Assembly (NCBI GenBank): GCA_002409445.1
Contig: DHNJ01000248.1
Coordinates: 1-6,468 of the forward strand
From: Armatimonadetes bacterium UBA5419
GTDB lineage: Bacteria > Armatimonadota > UBA10988
Direction: 5' to 3'
DNA length: 6,468 bases
Shown here: piece after piece, positions 1-5,146 of the stretch
How the letters are laid out: each line of letters opens with the position of its first letter
How positions within the stretch are numbered: the first letter of the stretch is position 1
Position numbers and translations under genes: made by a program
Notes under the pieces: model-generated
The model's input: the letters and a program-made list of their open reading frames with translations, nothing else
The model's database searches: none
What the model was told of the DNA's origin: nothing

Positions 1-46
1 CCCTACGAGCCCCCGCCCGCCGCCCCTACGAGTCCCCGCACGCCGA
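1..46. repeat. 23-bp imperfect tandem duplication
   Basis: Bases 1-23 and 24-46 match at 20 of 23 positions; both begin CCCTACGAG and differ at unit positions 10, 17 and 23. The unit is not a multiple of three, so it shifts the PYE-coding segment of the peptide gene from frame 1 into frame 3. It may be a slippage duplication inside the gene, or chance in a proline-rich stretch. The left edge of the window prevents a decision. Confidence 0.5.
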
Positions 47-134
47 GTTCGTGCCGCTGCGCGCTGAGGAGCGGTTGATGGCGTGCCACAAGTATCCGAC
101 GGGGGAACCCTGCTGGCTTTTGGCCGCCAGCTAG
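3..134 (+). CDS. Short peptide, RiPP-precursor-like (5' partial, copy 1)
   Basis: This is the 3' end of a small gene cut by the left edge: 43 visible codons ending in TAG at 132-134. Its segment RRPYESPHAEFVPLR-AEERLMAC-HK matches the complete small gene at 2390-2572 at 22 of 25 residues (65 of 75 bases over 18-92 versus 2450-2524). Four of the seven differing codons are silent, which supports real coding. After the shared block the tails differ (YPTGEPCWLLAAS here), yet both keep Cys-x-Lys-x-Pro-x4-Cys. A conserved N-terminal part with a variable cysteine-bearing tail suggests a modified-peptide precursor; that function is inferred and no maturation enzyme is in view. The 23-bp duplication at 1-46 changes frame, so if translation enters in frame 1 this copy would be a pseudogene. 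It is convergent with the glycosidase gene, with 32 nt between stops. Confidence 0.6.
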   Translation, partial: LRAPARRPYESPHAEFVPLRAEERLMACHKYPTGEPCWLLAAS

Positions 135-140
135 CCAGTT

Positions 141-173
141 CGGGCAGTAGCGCCCAGCCCGCGCTGCTACCCG
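141..173. terminator. Convergent-gene hairpin, possible bidirectional terminator
   Basis: GGGCAGTAGCGC (142-153) pairs with GCGCTGCTACCC (161-172) around a 7-nt loop, with one C-A mismatch and one G-U pair read on +; C141-G173 extends it. It lies just after the stop of the copy 1 peptide gene (134) and includes the stop codon of the glycosidase (167-169). There is no T-run on either strand, so intrinsic termination is unproven, but the position between converging genes fits. Confidence 0.5.
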
Positions 174-2053
174 CCGTCGCTCGGCGCCGCCAGAACCAGC
201 ATCTCCCACCCGCCCAGTTCCACCGGCGCCACCAGGTCGATCGGTGTGAGTTCGCCGCTGACCAGGTCGCAGCGTTGCCAGCCCGTCTGGGGCAGACCAG
301 CGCCCAGCTCGACCGCGCAGCGGACCGTTTCGACCGGCGCCACGGCCTCGGCGAACAGCTGTAGCCAGTGCCAGCCGTCTTTCGTCAGCAGCCGCGCGCG
401 GACGCTCGGGGTCCGCGGGCTGAGGCGCACCGGCGGCGGCGCGAGGGCGTCCAACTGGGCGACGAGGTCGCCGGCCGGGTCGAGCAGGCGCGCGCCCAGC
501 GGGTTGGCGGCGAGCCAGGCCTCGGTCGTCGGCGTCAGCGGCGCGCCGCCCAGGACCACCGCGGGGTAGGTGTGGTTGCCGAGGGTCAGGCCGGCGGCGC
601 TGACCTGGCCGCGTTCGACCAGCAGCCGCTCATCGAGGTAGTGGAAGTCGCGCTGGGCCTCGTACAGCGGGCGGACGAGCGCGTCCGGGGCGTCGGTCGT
701 GGTCGTGATGACCGCCAGGTCGCAGGCCGGCCGGCTATCGGTGTTGAGCCAGCTGAGGCGCCGCACGGTGTCGGCATAGGCCTGGTAGCGCGGCCACCAG
801 GCCGCGTTCGGCCCGACGTCGGGCGGCCGCTCGTCGCGCCGCGGCCCGCGCATCGAGTAGTAGAAGGCGTGCGGCAACAGCCAGTTCTGCCCGCGCACCA
901 GGCACCAGTAGGCCAGCCAGTACGTCTCCGCCTCGGTCAGCTCGTGCCCGTAGGCGCCGTACAGTTCGTTCGAGTTGCGCCGGCGATCGAGGTGGTAGGC
1001 GGCGCTCGCGGCGACCTTGGCCATCGTCGAGTGGCCGCCGACCAGCGCGCTCTCGTTCGGTGTCACGTACCGCCACACCAAGTCCTGGCCCGGCACGCCG
1101 AACCAGCGCAACGGCCCCGCCTCGGTCGATTCGGCGGGGTGGCCCATCAGCGCCACGCCGTGCGCCGCGCACCACTCGCCCAGGCGGCGGTAGTAGGTCT
1201 CGGCCAGCAGCTCGTCGAGCGCCGCGCGCCAGAGCCGCCCGCCCGCCGGCGACTCGCCAGCGCCGAGCAGCGCGAACAGGTCGTCGCCCGCCGCCGGGCC
1301 CCAGCGCGCGACGATCCGCCGGTAGGCCGCCGCGCTGCCCTCGGCCAGTCCCCGCGCGGGCCCGCGGCCGAGCAGCGACGGCTCATCGGTGAAGATGCCG
1401 ACGACGGTCGAGCCAAAGTGCGCGCCGAACAGCCGCGCGAAATCGTCGTAGACCAGCTCGACGTAGCAGTCGACCGCGGCCGGGTTCAGCAGGTCGGCGG
1501 CCAGCGGCGCCGACTCGCGGCGCTGCGGGCTCTCCTCGTCGGTCCAGTGCAGCCCGCGGATCACCCCGCCCGAGGGCCGGTCGTACAGCGCGACCCGCTC
1601 GCCGTCGACCTCGCGGACCTCGATCAGCTCCCAGCCCGGCTCGAGTTGTGGCTCCGCGCCGGCCGCCAAGCGCTGCAGCGCCAGCCCGCGCGCGGCGAAC
1701 GACGGGTCGCGCTCGACGACCTGGCCGGCCGACGAGCCGGACGGGTACATCCCCTCGTCGTACAAGATGACGAACATGTCGCGCCGCGCCGCCTCCTCGA
1801 TGGCAACAGCCATCGCCGCGTAGAGCTTGGGCGACCGCCAGCCGGTATCGAGCGGCAGGCCGAGGCGCGGGTGGATGCAGAAACCGTACACCCCGTGCGC
1901 CTCGAAGTCGGCGATCTGGGCGCGGATCTGGTCGTGGTCGAGCGCATCGTTCCAGAACCAGAACGGCATCGGCGCGAACTCGCGCGGCGGATCGGCCCAA
2001 TCGGCCCGCGGATCGGCGCACGCCAGGGCGAGGAGCAGATAGCAAGCGGTCAC
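167..2053 (-). CDS. GH106-like (alpha-L-rhamnosidase-related) glycoside hydrolase
   Basis: This 628-residue protein is probably a glycosidase acting on plant- or polysaccharide-derived sugars. Residues 30-110 hold the signature start of GH106-type barrels: PFWFWND (30-36), GVYGFCIHPR (54-63) and YDEGMYPSGSSAG (98-110). Further motifs are GIFTDEPS (219-226), NELYGAYGHELT (362-373) and RGQNWLLPHAFYYSMRG (387-403). Acidic residues at 99-100, 223-224 and 363 are candidate catalytic groups, by inference. Residues about 440-540 look like an alpha/beta (GATase-like) domain and 545-628 a small beta domain; known GH106 enzymes are usually larger, so C-terminal modules seem to be missing. The GTG at 2053 is chosen because GGAGGA (2061-2066) sits 7 nt upstream and homology begins soon after; the open frame continues to 2353 but reads as low-complexity non-coding. 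The N-terminus has a short hydrophobic stretch (5-11) ending at Cys12 without a charged n-region, so export is uncertain. Substrate cannot be told from sequence. Confidence 0.82.
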   Translation of the reverse strand: MTACYLLLALACADPRADWADPPREFAPMPFWFWNDALDHDQIRAQIADFEAHGVYGFCIHPRLGLPLDTGWRSPKLYAAMAVAIEEAARRDMFVILYDEGMYPSGSSAGQVVERDPSFAARGLALQRLAAGAEPQLEPGWELIEVREVDGERVALYDRPSGGVIRGLHWTDEESPQRRESAPLAADLLNPAAVDCYVELVYDDFARLFGAHFGSTVVGIFTDEPSLLGRGPARGLAEGSAAAYRRIVARWGPAAGDDLFALLGAGESPAGGRLWRAALDELLAETYYRRLGEWCAAHGVALMGHPAESTEAGPLRWFGVPGQDLVWRYVTPNESALVGGHSTMAKVAASAAYHLDRRRNSNELYGAYGHELTEAETYWLAYWCLVRGQNWLLPHAFYYSMRGPRRDERPPDVGPNAAWWPRYQAYADTVRRLSWLNTDSRPACDLAVITTTTDAPDALVRPLYEAQRDFHYLDERLLVERGQVSAAGLTLGNHTYPAVVLGGAPLTPTTEAWLAANPLGARLLDPAGDLVAQLDALAPPPVRLSPRTPSVRARLLTKDGWHWLQLFAEAVAPVETVRCAVELGAGLPQTGWQRCDLVSGELTPIDLVAPVELGGWEMLVLAAPSDGG

Positions 2054-2228
2054 AAGCGGTTCCTCCCCCGCGCTTCGCACAGCCCCGCCCAACTCCTGCC
2101 GCCCTAACTGGGACCGCCGACACGGATGTCCGCACGGCCACCGCCGCCGACTGGCCAGCATCGGTAGGCTAGACCCGGCCGATGGCGAGACTAACGGCTT
2201 CGGCGACGCTGGCTGGGCTCGGTCTCGT

Positions 2229-2247
2229 CGCGGGCTAGCAGCCCGCG
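2229..2247. other. Perfect 8-bp hairpin in divergent region
   Basis: CGCGGGCT (2229-2236) and AGCCCGCG (2240-2247) pair perfectly around the loop AGC; the apex carries one GGCTAG. There is no T-run, so a terminator role is weak. It could be an operator or part of a leader of the glycosidase transcript. Confidence 0.4.
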
Positions 2248-2300
2248 CCACATAGGCTAGTTTGCCCGCCACATCCCTGCCTCCGCCCGCCAGCAAGGGC

Positions 2301-2329
2301 TTGCAGTCCTGGCGCGGACTCGCTAGACT
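2301..2329 (+). promoter_or_regulatory. Sigma70-type promoter for copy 2 peptide gene
   Basis: TTGCAG (2301-2306), a 17-nt spacer and TAGACT (2324-2329) each match 4 of 6 consensus bases. Transcription would start near 2336, giving a leader of roughly 55 nt before the ATG at 2390. Confidence 0.5.
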
Positions 2330-2330
2330 A

Positions 2331-2367
2331 CGGGCTGCGACAGCCCGGCCCACGCCTCGCGGGCCGG
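2331..2367 (+). promoter_or_regulatory. Two overlapping, mutually exclusive leader hairpins
   Basis: CGGGCTG (2331-2337) pairs with CAGCCCG (2341-2347) around CGA. CCGGCCC (2345-2351) pairs with GGGCCGG (2361-2367) around a 9-nt loop. Both use 2345-2347, so they compete. If the promoter call at 2301-2329 is right, transcription starts a few bases inside the first hairpin and shortens it. Confidence 0.35.
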
Positions 2368-2370
2368 CAC

Positions 2371-2387
2371 CTAGCCCAGGAGGCTAG
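2371..2387 (+). promoter_or_regulatory. Ribosome-binding-site hairpin of copy 2 peptide gene
   Basis: CTAGCC (2371-2376) pairs with GGCTAG (2382-2387) around CAGGA. The Shine-Dalgarno AGGAGG (2378-2383) lies in the loop and the first two stem bases, 6 nt before the ATG at 2390. The ribosome binding site is near-perfect, and the structure could tune access to it. Confidence 0.5.
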
Positions 2388-2389
2388 CG

Positions 2390-2572
2390 ATGGACCAAGA
2401 CAAGAACGCACCGACCGCCGTCCCCACCACCGAACGCCAGCCGGCCCCCCGCCGCCCCTATGAGCCGCCGCACGCCGAGTTCGTGCCCCTGCGCGTCGAG
2501 GAGCGGCTGATGGCGTGTCTGAAGACTCCCCTCGACAGACACTGCGCGTCTGACGTGTTGCTCATGAGCTAG
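2390..2572 (+). CDS. Short peptide, RiPP-precursor-like (complete, copy 2)
   Basis: This gene encodes 60 residues starting at an ATG with AGGAGG 6 nt upstream, the strongest ribosome binding site in the window. Residues 1-20 are polar and proline-rich. Residues 21-45 (RRPYEPPHAEFVPLRVEERL, then MAC-L-K) are 22/25 identical to the partial peptide at 3-134. The tail (46-60) is unrelated to that of copy 1, apart from Pro47 and Cys52, which keep the Cys43-x-Lys-x-Pro-x4-Cys52 spacing. There is no signal peptide or membrane segment. The Tyr-x-x-Pro...Glu-Glu-x-Leu...Cys-Lys layout resembles short leader peptides seen in radical-SAM-type RiPP systems. This is an inference from general pattern: no maturase, protease or transporter lies within the window, and the only close partner is the divergent glycosidase. 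A non-RiPP small structural or regulatory protein remains possible. Confidence 0.75.
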   Translation: MDQDKNAPTAVPTTERQPAPRRPYEPPHAEFVPLRVEERLMACLKTPLDRHCASDVLLMS

Positions 2573-2715
2573 TTTCCCGTAGCCGGCCACTCGCTTCCGG
2601 CCCAGCACGCTGGGCTCGGGCGCGGCGCGGCGGCCGAGCTCGCCCTAGCGCCCTGCCCCCGCGCGCGTTACGCTTAGGGGTAGAGCGCCACGCGGGTGTG
2701 GCGTGGGAGTGTGTG
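2573..2715. other. Intergenic region between copy 2 peptide and ACT genes
   Basis: This 143-nt GC-rich gap contains one compact hairpin (2598-2616) near its left end and CCACGC/GCGTGG (2688-2693 with 2701-2706) around a 7-nt loop just before the ACT gene. The second hairpin touches that gene's Shine-Dalgarno GGGAG (2705-2709). No promoter with acceptable -35 and -10 boxes was found. Confidence 0.4.
2598..2616 (+). terminator. Hairpin after copy 2 peptide gene, weak terminator candidate
   Basis: GCCCAG (2600-2605) pairs with CTGGGC (2610-2615) around CACG, extended by one G-U pair (2599-2616). It lies about 27 nt past the stop codon. No T-run follows, so termination is uncertain. Confidence 0.3.
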
Positions 2716-3141
2716 ATGAGCAAGTACAAGGTTGAGCGCGTGGACGTCTGGGTGTCGGGGTTGCGGGACCGCTCGGGGGCGCTGGCCAAGGCGTTCGCGA
2801 CGCTGAGCGATGCCGGCGCGGACCTCGAGTTCGTGATCGCCCGCCGCACGCCGACGCTACCGGGTGGCGGGGTCGTCTTCTTCACGCCGATCGTCGGCGA
2901 GCAGCAGGAGACCGCCGCGCGCGCGCTGGGCGCCGACGTGGTCGACAGCGTCCAGACGCTGCGGGTCGAGGGCGAGAACGCCGCGGGCCAGGGCGCGAAG
3001 GTCGCCGGCGCGCTGGCGGCCGCCGAGATCAACATGCACGGCTTCTCGGCCGCGGTCATCGGCGACCGCTTCGTCGCCTACATCGGCTTCGACAGCGAGG
3101 CCGACGCGTCCAAGGCCGAGGCGGTCCTCGCCGCCCTCTAG
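2716..3141 (+). CDS. Tandem ACT-domain protein
   Basis: This 141-residue protein has two ACT-like beta-alpha-beta units and nothing else. Unit 1 (about 8-60) has a strand VDVWVSGL, then the typical helix RSGALAKAFATLSDAGADLEF and strand GGVVFFTPI. Unit 2 (about 80-141) has LRVEGEN, the helix AAGQGAKVAGALAAAEINM and strand DRFVAYIGFD. ACT domains usually bind amino acids or other small ligands and regulate enzymes or transporters; the ligand here is unknown. The ATG at 2716 is chosen because GGGAG (2705-2709) is well placed; an in-frame GTG at 2698 lacks support. Its stop codon shares bases with the stop of the convergent methyltransferase gene. The neighbours suggest a possible, unproven link to one-carbon or amino-acid metabolism. 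Confidence 0.85.
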   Translation: MSKYKVERVDVWVSGLRDRSGALAKAFATLSDAGADLEFVIARRTPTLPGGGVVFFTPIVGEQQETAARALGADVVDSVQTLRVEGENAAGQGAKVAGALAAAEINMHGFSAAVIGDRFVAYIGFDSEADASKAEAVLAAL

Positions 3142-4181
3142 CGCCCGGCCAGGGCCAGCACCTTGGCCATGATCCGCTCCTCGTGGCCCGGCACCGAGAG
3201 CACATCGCACTCGCTGCCCAGGATGAACGGATGGCCCGTGGCGGCCATGCGCGCGGTCAGTTCCTCGCTGGCCGCGCGTACGCCGTCGGTGGTGATCGCC
3301 GCGTCCGAGTAGAACGACTTCGACGGTAGGTTGCCGAACAGGACCACCGACTTCGGGATCCATTCCGTCACCGTCGGCAGGTCCACGGGGCTGCCCAGGC
3401 TGAGGATGACCGGCTCGAGCGTGGCGAACGCGCGCAGCAGCGTCTCGTTCAGTTCGCCGCAGTCGTGCAGGATGAAGTCGGCGCCGCCGTCGACGATCGC
3501 CGCGCGCACGCGCCGCAGGTTGTCCATCACCGCGCGGTCGAGCAGTTCCGGCACGTCCTCCAACTGCTTGGGCGAGAGGAACTGCACGCTGGCCGCCGGC
3601 TCACAGACGATCACCGCCCGCGCCCCCGCGGCGACTTGCAGCGCCGCCGAGCGCTCGACCAGCCCGACCGCCAGGCTGAGCGCCGCGGCCAAGGCCTGTG
3701 CGTCCGGGTCCTCCGGGTCGTAGGCCAGCAGGTAGGTCGCGGTGATCGGGTCGGCCAGCAGCTTGGTCGCCAGCGAATAGGGCCCGATAACCATGCCCAC
3801 GGGCACCTTCTCCGAGTTGGCCGCGACATGCCGCAGCGCGTCGAGCGAGGCGGTCAGCCGCGGCGTCAGCGCGCCGTCGAGGATGCCCGGTAGCGCGGCG
3901 AGCTCGGCCGCGCCGGGTCCGCTGGTGAAGTGGTAGGCGTCGATCTGTTCGGCGGGTACGCCGAGGCCGCTCAGCAGCCACTCCTTCTCCAGCCGCAGGT
4001 CCATCAGCGGGAAGGCCAGCGGCGTGCCGAACCGCTCGGCGGTGGCGATGATCACCGCACCCAGAGCCGCGCCATCGCGGGCAATGGCCTCGGGGTCCTC
4101 CTGCTCGTGCAGCACGAGGTCGGCGGCGATCGGCATGCGCAGGCCGCTGGCGGCCAGGTCCAGGTAGAAGTTGCGGTCCAT
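3138..4181 (-). CDS. URO-D-family corrinoid-linked methyltransferase (MtaA/CmuA-like)
   Basis: This 347-residue protein has the uroporphyrinogen decarboxylase fold as used in MtaA/MtbA/CmuA-type methyltransferases, which move methyl groups between a corrinoid protein and a thiol or other acceptor. The zinc-site pattern is visible: His239-x-Cys241-Gly in FILHDCGE and a later Cys325 in GSECDVLSVPGHEE, matching the family H-x-C...C arrangement. Other family features are MVIGPYSLATKLL (130-142) and CEPAAS (193-198). The MRQAGR motif of true HemE is absent, so heme synthesis is unlikely. The start at 4181 has AGAGGAG (complement of 4191-4197) 9 nt upstream; an ATG at 4223 has no such site. The gene follows the corrinoid-protein gene on the same strand after 137 nt, so co-transcription is likely. 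It could act as the substrate-side demethylase or as the acceptor-side enzyme; sequence alone does not decide. Confidence 0.88.
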   Translation of the reverse strand: MDRNFYLDLAASGLRMPIAADLVLHEQEDPEAIARDGAALGAVIIATAERFGTPLAFPLMDLRLEKEWLLSGLGVPAEQIDAYHFTSGPGAAELAALPGILDGALTPRLTASLDALRHVAANSEKVPVGMVIGPYSLATKLLADPITATYLLAYDPEDPDAQALAAALSLAVGLVERSAALQVAAGARAVIVCEPAASVQFLSPKQLEDVPELLDRAVMDNLRRVRAAIVDGGADFILHDCGELNETLLRAFATLEPVILSLGSPVDLPTVTEWIPKSVVLFGNLPSKSFYSDAAITTDGVRAASEELTARMAATGHPFILGSECDVLSVPGHEERIMAKVLALAGR

Positions 4182-4291
4182 CGGGCGACGCTCCTCTGGC
4201 CACCAGGCGTGCGCGAACCGCACGACCGAGCGGCCGCGTTTGCTCCATGGTGGGGCGAATCAGCGCGGTGCGTAGGCCGCGGCAGATAGGC

Positions 4292-4312
4292 CGCCGCGGG
4301 TGCGCCGCGGTG
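4292..4312 (-). promoter_or_regulatory. Intercistronic hairpin in corrinoid operon
   Basis: Two CCGCGG copies (4294-4299 and 4305-4310) can form a 6-bp stem around a 5-nt loop, with C4292-G4312 as a possible outer pair. It begins a few bases after the stop of the corrinoid-protein gene on the - strand and has no T-run. It could stabilise the upstream message or cause partial termination, which would lower methyltransferase expression relative to the corrinoid protein. Confidence 0.4.
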
Positions 4313-4318
4313 ATGCGG

Positions 4319-4954
4319 TTACGCGCTGACCAGGGCCTTGAGCATGTCGACGCAGCTACCGGCGTCCGGCGAGTAGCCATCGGCGCCGATCTCGTCGGCG
4401 TAGGCCTGGGTCACGGGGGCGCCGCCGATGATGACCTTGACCTGGTCCTTCATCCCGGCTTCCTTCAGCGCCTCAATGGTCCGCGCGATGTTCGGCATCG
4501 TCGTCGTCAGCAGCGCGGAGAGCGCCACGACGGTCGCGCCCTGCTCAACACAGGCCTCGATGAACTTCTCGGGCGCGACGTCGACGCCCAGGTCGTGGAC
4601 CCGGAAGCCCGCGCCCTCGAGCATCATCGCCACGAGGTTCTTGCCGATGTCGTGCAGGTCGCCCTGGACCGTGCCGATGGCCACGGTCGCCAGGGTCGGC
4701 ACGTCGCCCTCCTTCAGGTGCGGCTTGACCAGCGCCATCGCGCCCTTCATCGCGCGCGCGGCGATGAGCACCTCGGGGACGTAGAACTCGTTGTTGCGGA
4801 ACCGATCGCCGACGACCAGCATGCCCGGGATCAAGCCCTCATTGACGATGTCACCCGGCGCCACGCCGGCGTCCAGCATCTCCTGGGTCAACTGCGTCGC
4901 CACAGGCAGCTTGCCGTTGATCACCGCCTCTTGCAAACCCACGAAGTCAGCCAT
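4319..4954 (-). CDS. Corrinoid (B12-binding) methyltransferase protein, MtaC/MtbC-like
   Basis: This 211-residue protein carries a cobamide cofactor and shuttles methyl groups between partner methyltransferases. Residues 1-85 form the helical cap domain (for example LIPGMLVVGDRF and VPEVLIAARAMKGAM). Residues about 88-211 form the B12-binding Rossmann domain with Asp99-Leu-His101-Asp-Ile-Gly104, His101 being the expected lower cobalt ligand, followed by Ser146-Ala-Leu148 and Gly177-Gly178. Length is typical for the family. The ATG at 4954 has GGAGG (complement of 4961-4965) 6 nt upstream. The frame stays open back to 5209 but would cross the tRNA gene, so that start is rejected. It is the first gene of a - strand pair with the URO-D-family methyltransferase. 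No cobalamin riboswitch is recognisable upstream. The methyl donor is unknown; methanol, methylamines, methoxyaromatics or glycine betaine are all possible for the family. Confidence 0.93.
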   Translation of the reverse strand: MADFVGLQEAVINGKLPVATQLTQEMLDAGVAPGDIVNEGLIPGMLVVGDRFRNNEFYVPEVLIAARAMKGAMALVKPHLKEGDVPTLATVAIGTVQGDLHDIGKNLVAMMLEGAGFRVHDLGVDVAPEKFIEACVEQGATVVALSALLTTTMPNIARTIEALKEAGMKDQVKVIIGGAPVTQAYADEIGADGYSPDAGSCVDMLKALVSA

Positions 4955-4975
4955 GCGCAACCTCCAACAGGCCGG

Positions 4976-5004
4976 ATGATAGGCAGACCCCCGCCCGGGG
5001 GGAA
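4976..5004 (-). promoter_or_regulatory. Weak promoter candidate for corrinoid operon
   Basis: Read on the - strand, TTCCCC (complement of 4999-5004), a 17-nt spacer and TATCAT (complement of 4976-4981). The -10 box matches 5 of 6 bases; the -35 box is poor. The start would fall only about 15 nt before the ATG, leaving a very short leader with the ribosome binding site near its 5' end. Confidence 0.3.
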
Positions 5005-5060
5005 GGCCTCGCACCGTCTTGCGCACAAAAGTACCACACCACGCACTAAAGTCCTTCCCA

Positions 5061-5095
5061 GCTCTCAGCTTTGGGCGCAACCCGGAGCTGAGAGC
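5061..5095. promoter_or_regulatory. Long inverted repeat between corrinoid operon and tRNA
   Basis: GCTCTCAGCT (5061-5070) and AGCTGAGAGC (5086-5095) are a perfect 10-bp inverted repeat. As + strand RNA the stem grows to 15 pairs through two U-G pairs and GGG/CCC, closing on the loop CGCAA; on the - strand the two U-G pairs become C-A mismatches. It ends 4 bases before the -35 box of the tRNA promoter. No T-run follows on either strand. It may be an operator for a dimeric regulator or a terminator/boundary element. Confidence 0.55.
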
Positions 5096-5099
5096 CAGC

Positions 5100-5128
5100 T
5101 TGACGGCGGCGAGGCGGACTCGTATACT
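5100..5128 (+). promoter_or_regulatory. Near-consensus sigma70 promoter for tRNA-Val
   Basis: TTGACG (5100-5105; 5 of 6), an exact 17-nt spacer and TATACT (5123-5128; 5 of 6). Transcription would begin near 5135, about a dozen bases before the mature tRNA 5' end. Confidence 0.85.
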
Positions 5129-5146
5129 GCCAAGCAGACCTCGACC

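Larger units (their letters stand above)
2054..2389. promoter_or_regulatory. 336-nt divergent intergenic region
   Basis: This is the shared upstream region of the glycosidase (-) and the copy 2 peptide gene (+). It contains GGCTAG at 2167-2172, 2233-2238, 2255-2260 and 2382-2387, plus the reverse CTAGCC at 2371-2376. CTAG is usually scarce in bacterial DNA, so seven CTAG sites between 2169 and 2387 stand out. A + strand promoter and several hairpins are listed separately. No convincing - strand promoter for the glycosidase was found. Confidence 0.6.

Noticed and set aside
368..2107. Long + strand open frame (579 codons) opposite the glycosidase
   Set aside because: It is the antisense shadow of a well-supported gene: low-complexity Arg/Ala/Val-rich product, no recognisable domain, no ribosome binding site.
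2142..2230. Promoter for the glycosidase on the - strand
   Set aside because: Candidate boxes (TTAGTC / TAGCCT with 17-nt spacing) match too few consensus bases to call.
2054..2353. N-terminal 100-residue extension of the glycosidase frame
   Set aside because: The extension is compositionally unlike protein, overlaps a structured promoter region, and a GTG with GGAGGA at good spacing exists at 2053.
2562..3363. - strand open frames opposite the ACT gene
   Set aside because: No family motifs; the + strand reading has clear ACT structure and a ribosome binding site.
4955..5060. Cobalamin riboswitch upstream of the corrinoid gene
   Set aside because: The space is short and no B12-box-like conserved core is recognisable; only a small C5/G5 hairpin (4988-5001) is present.
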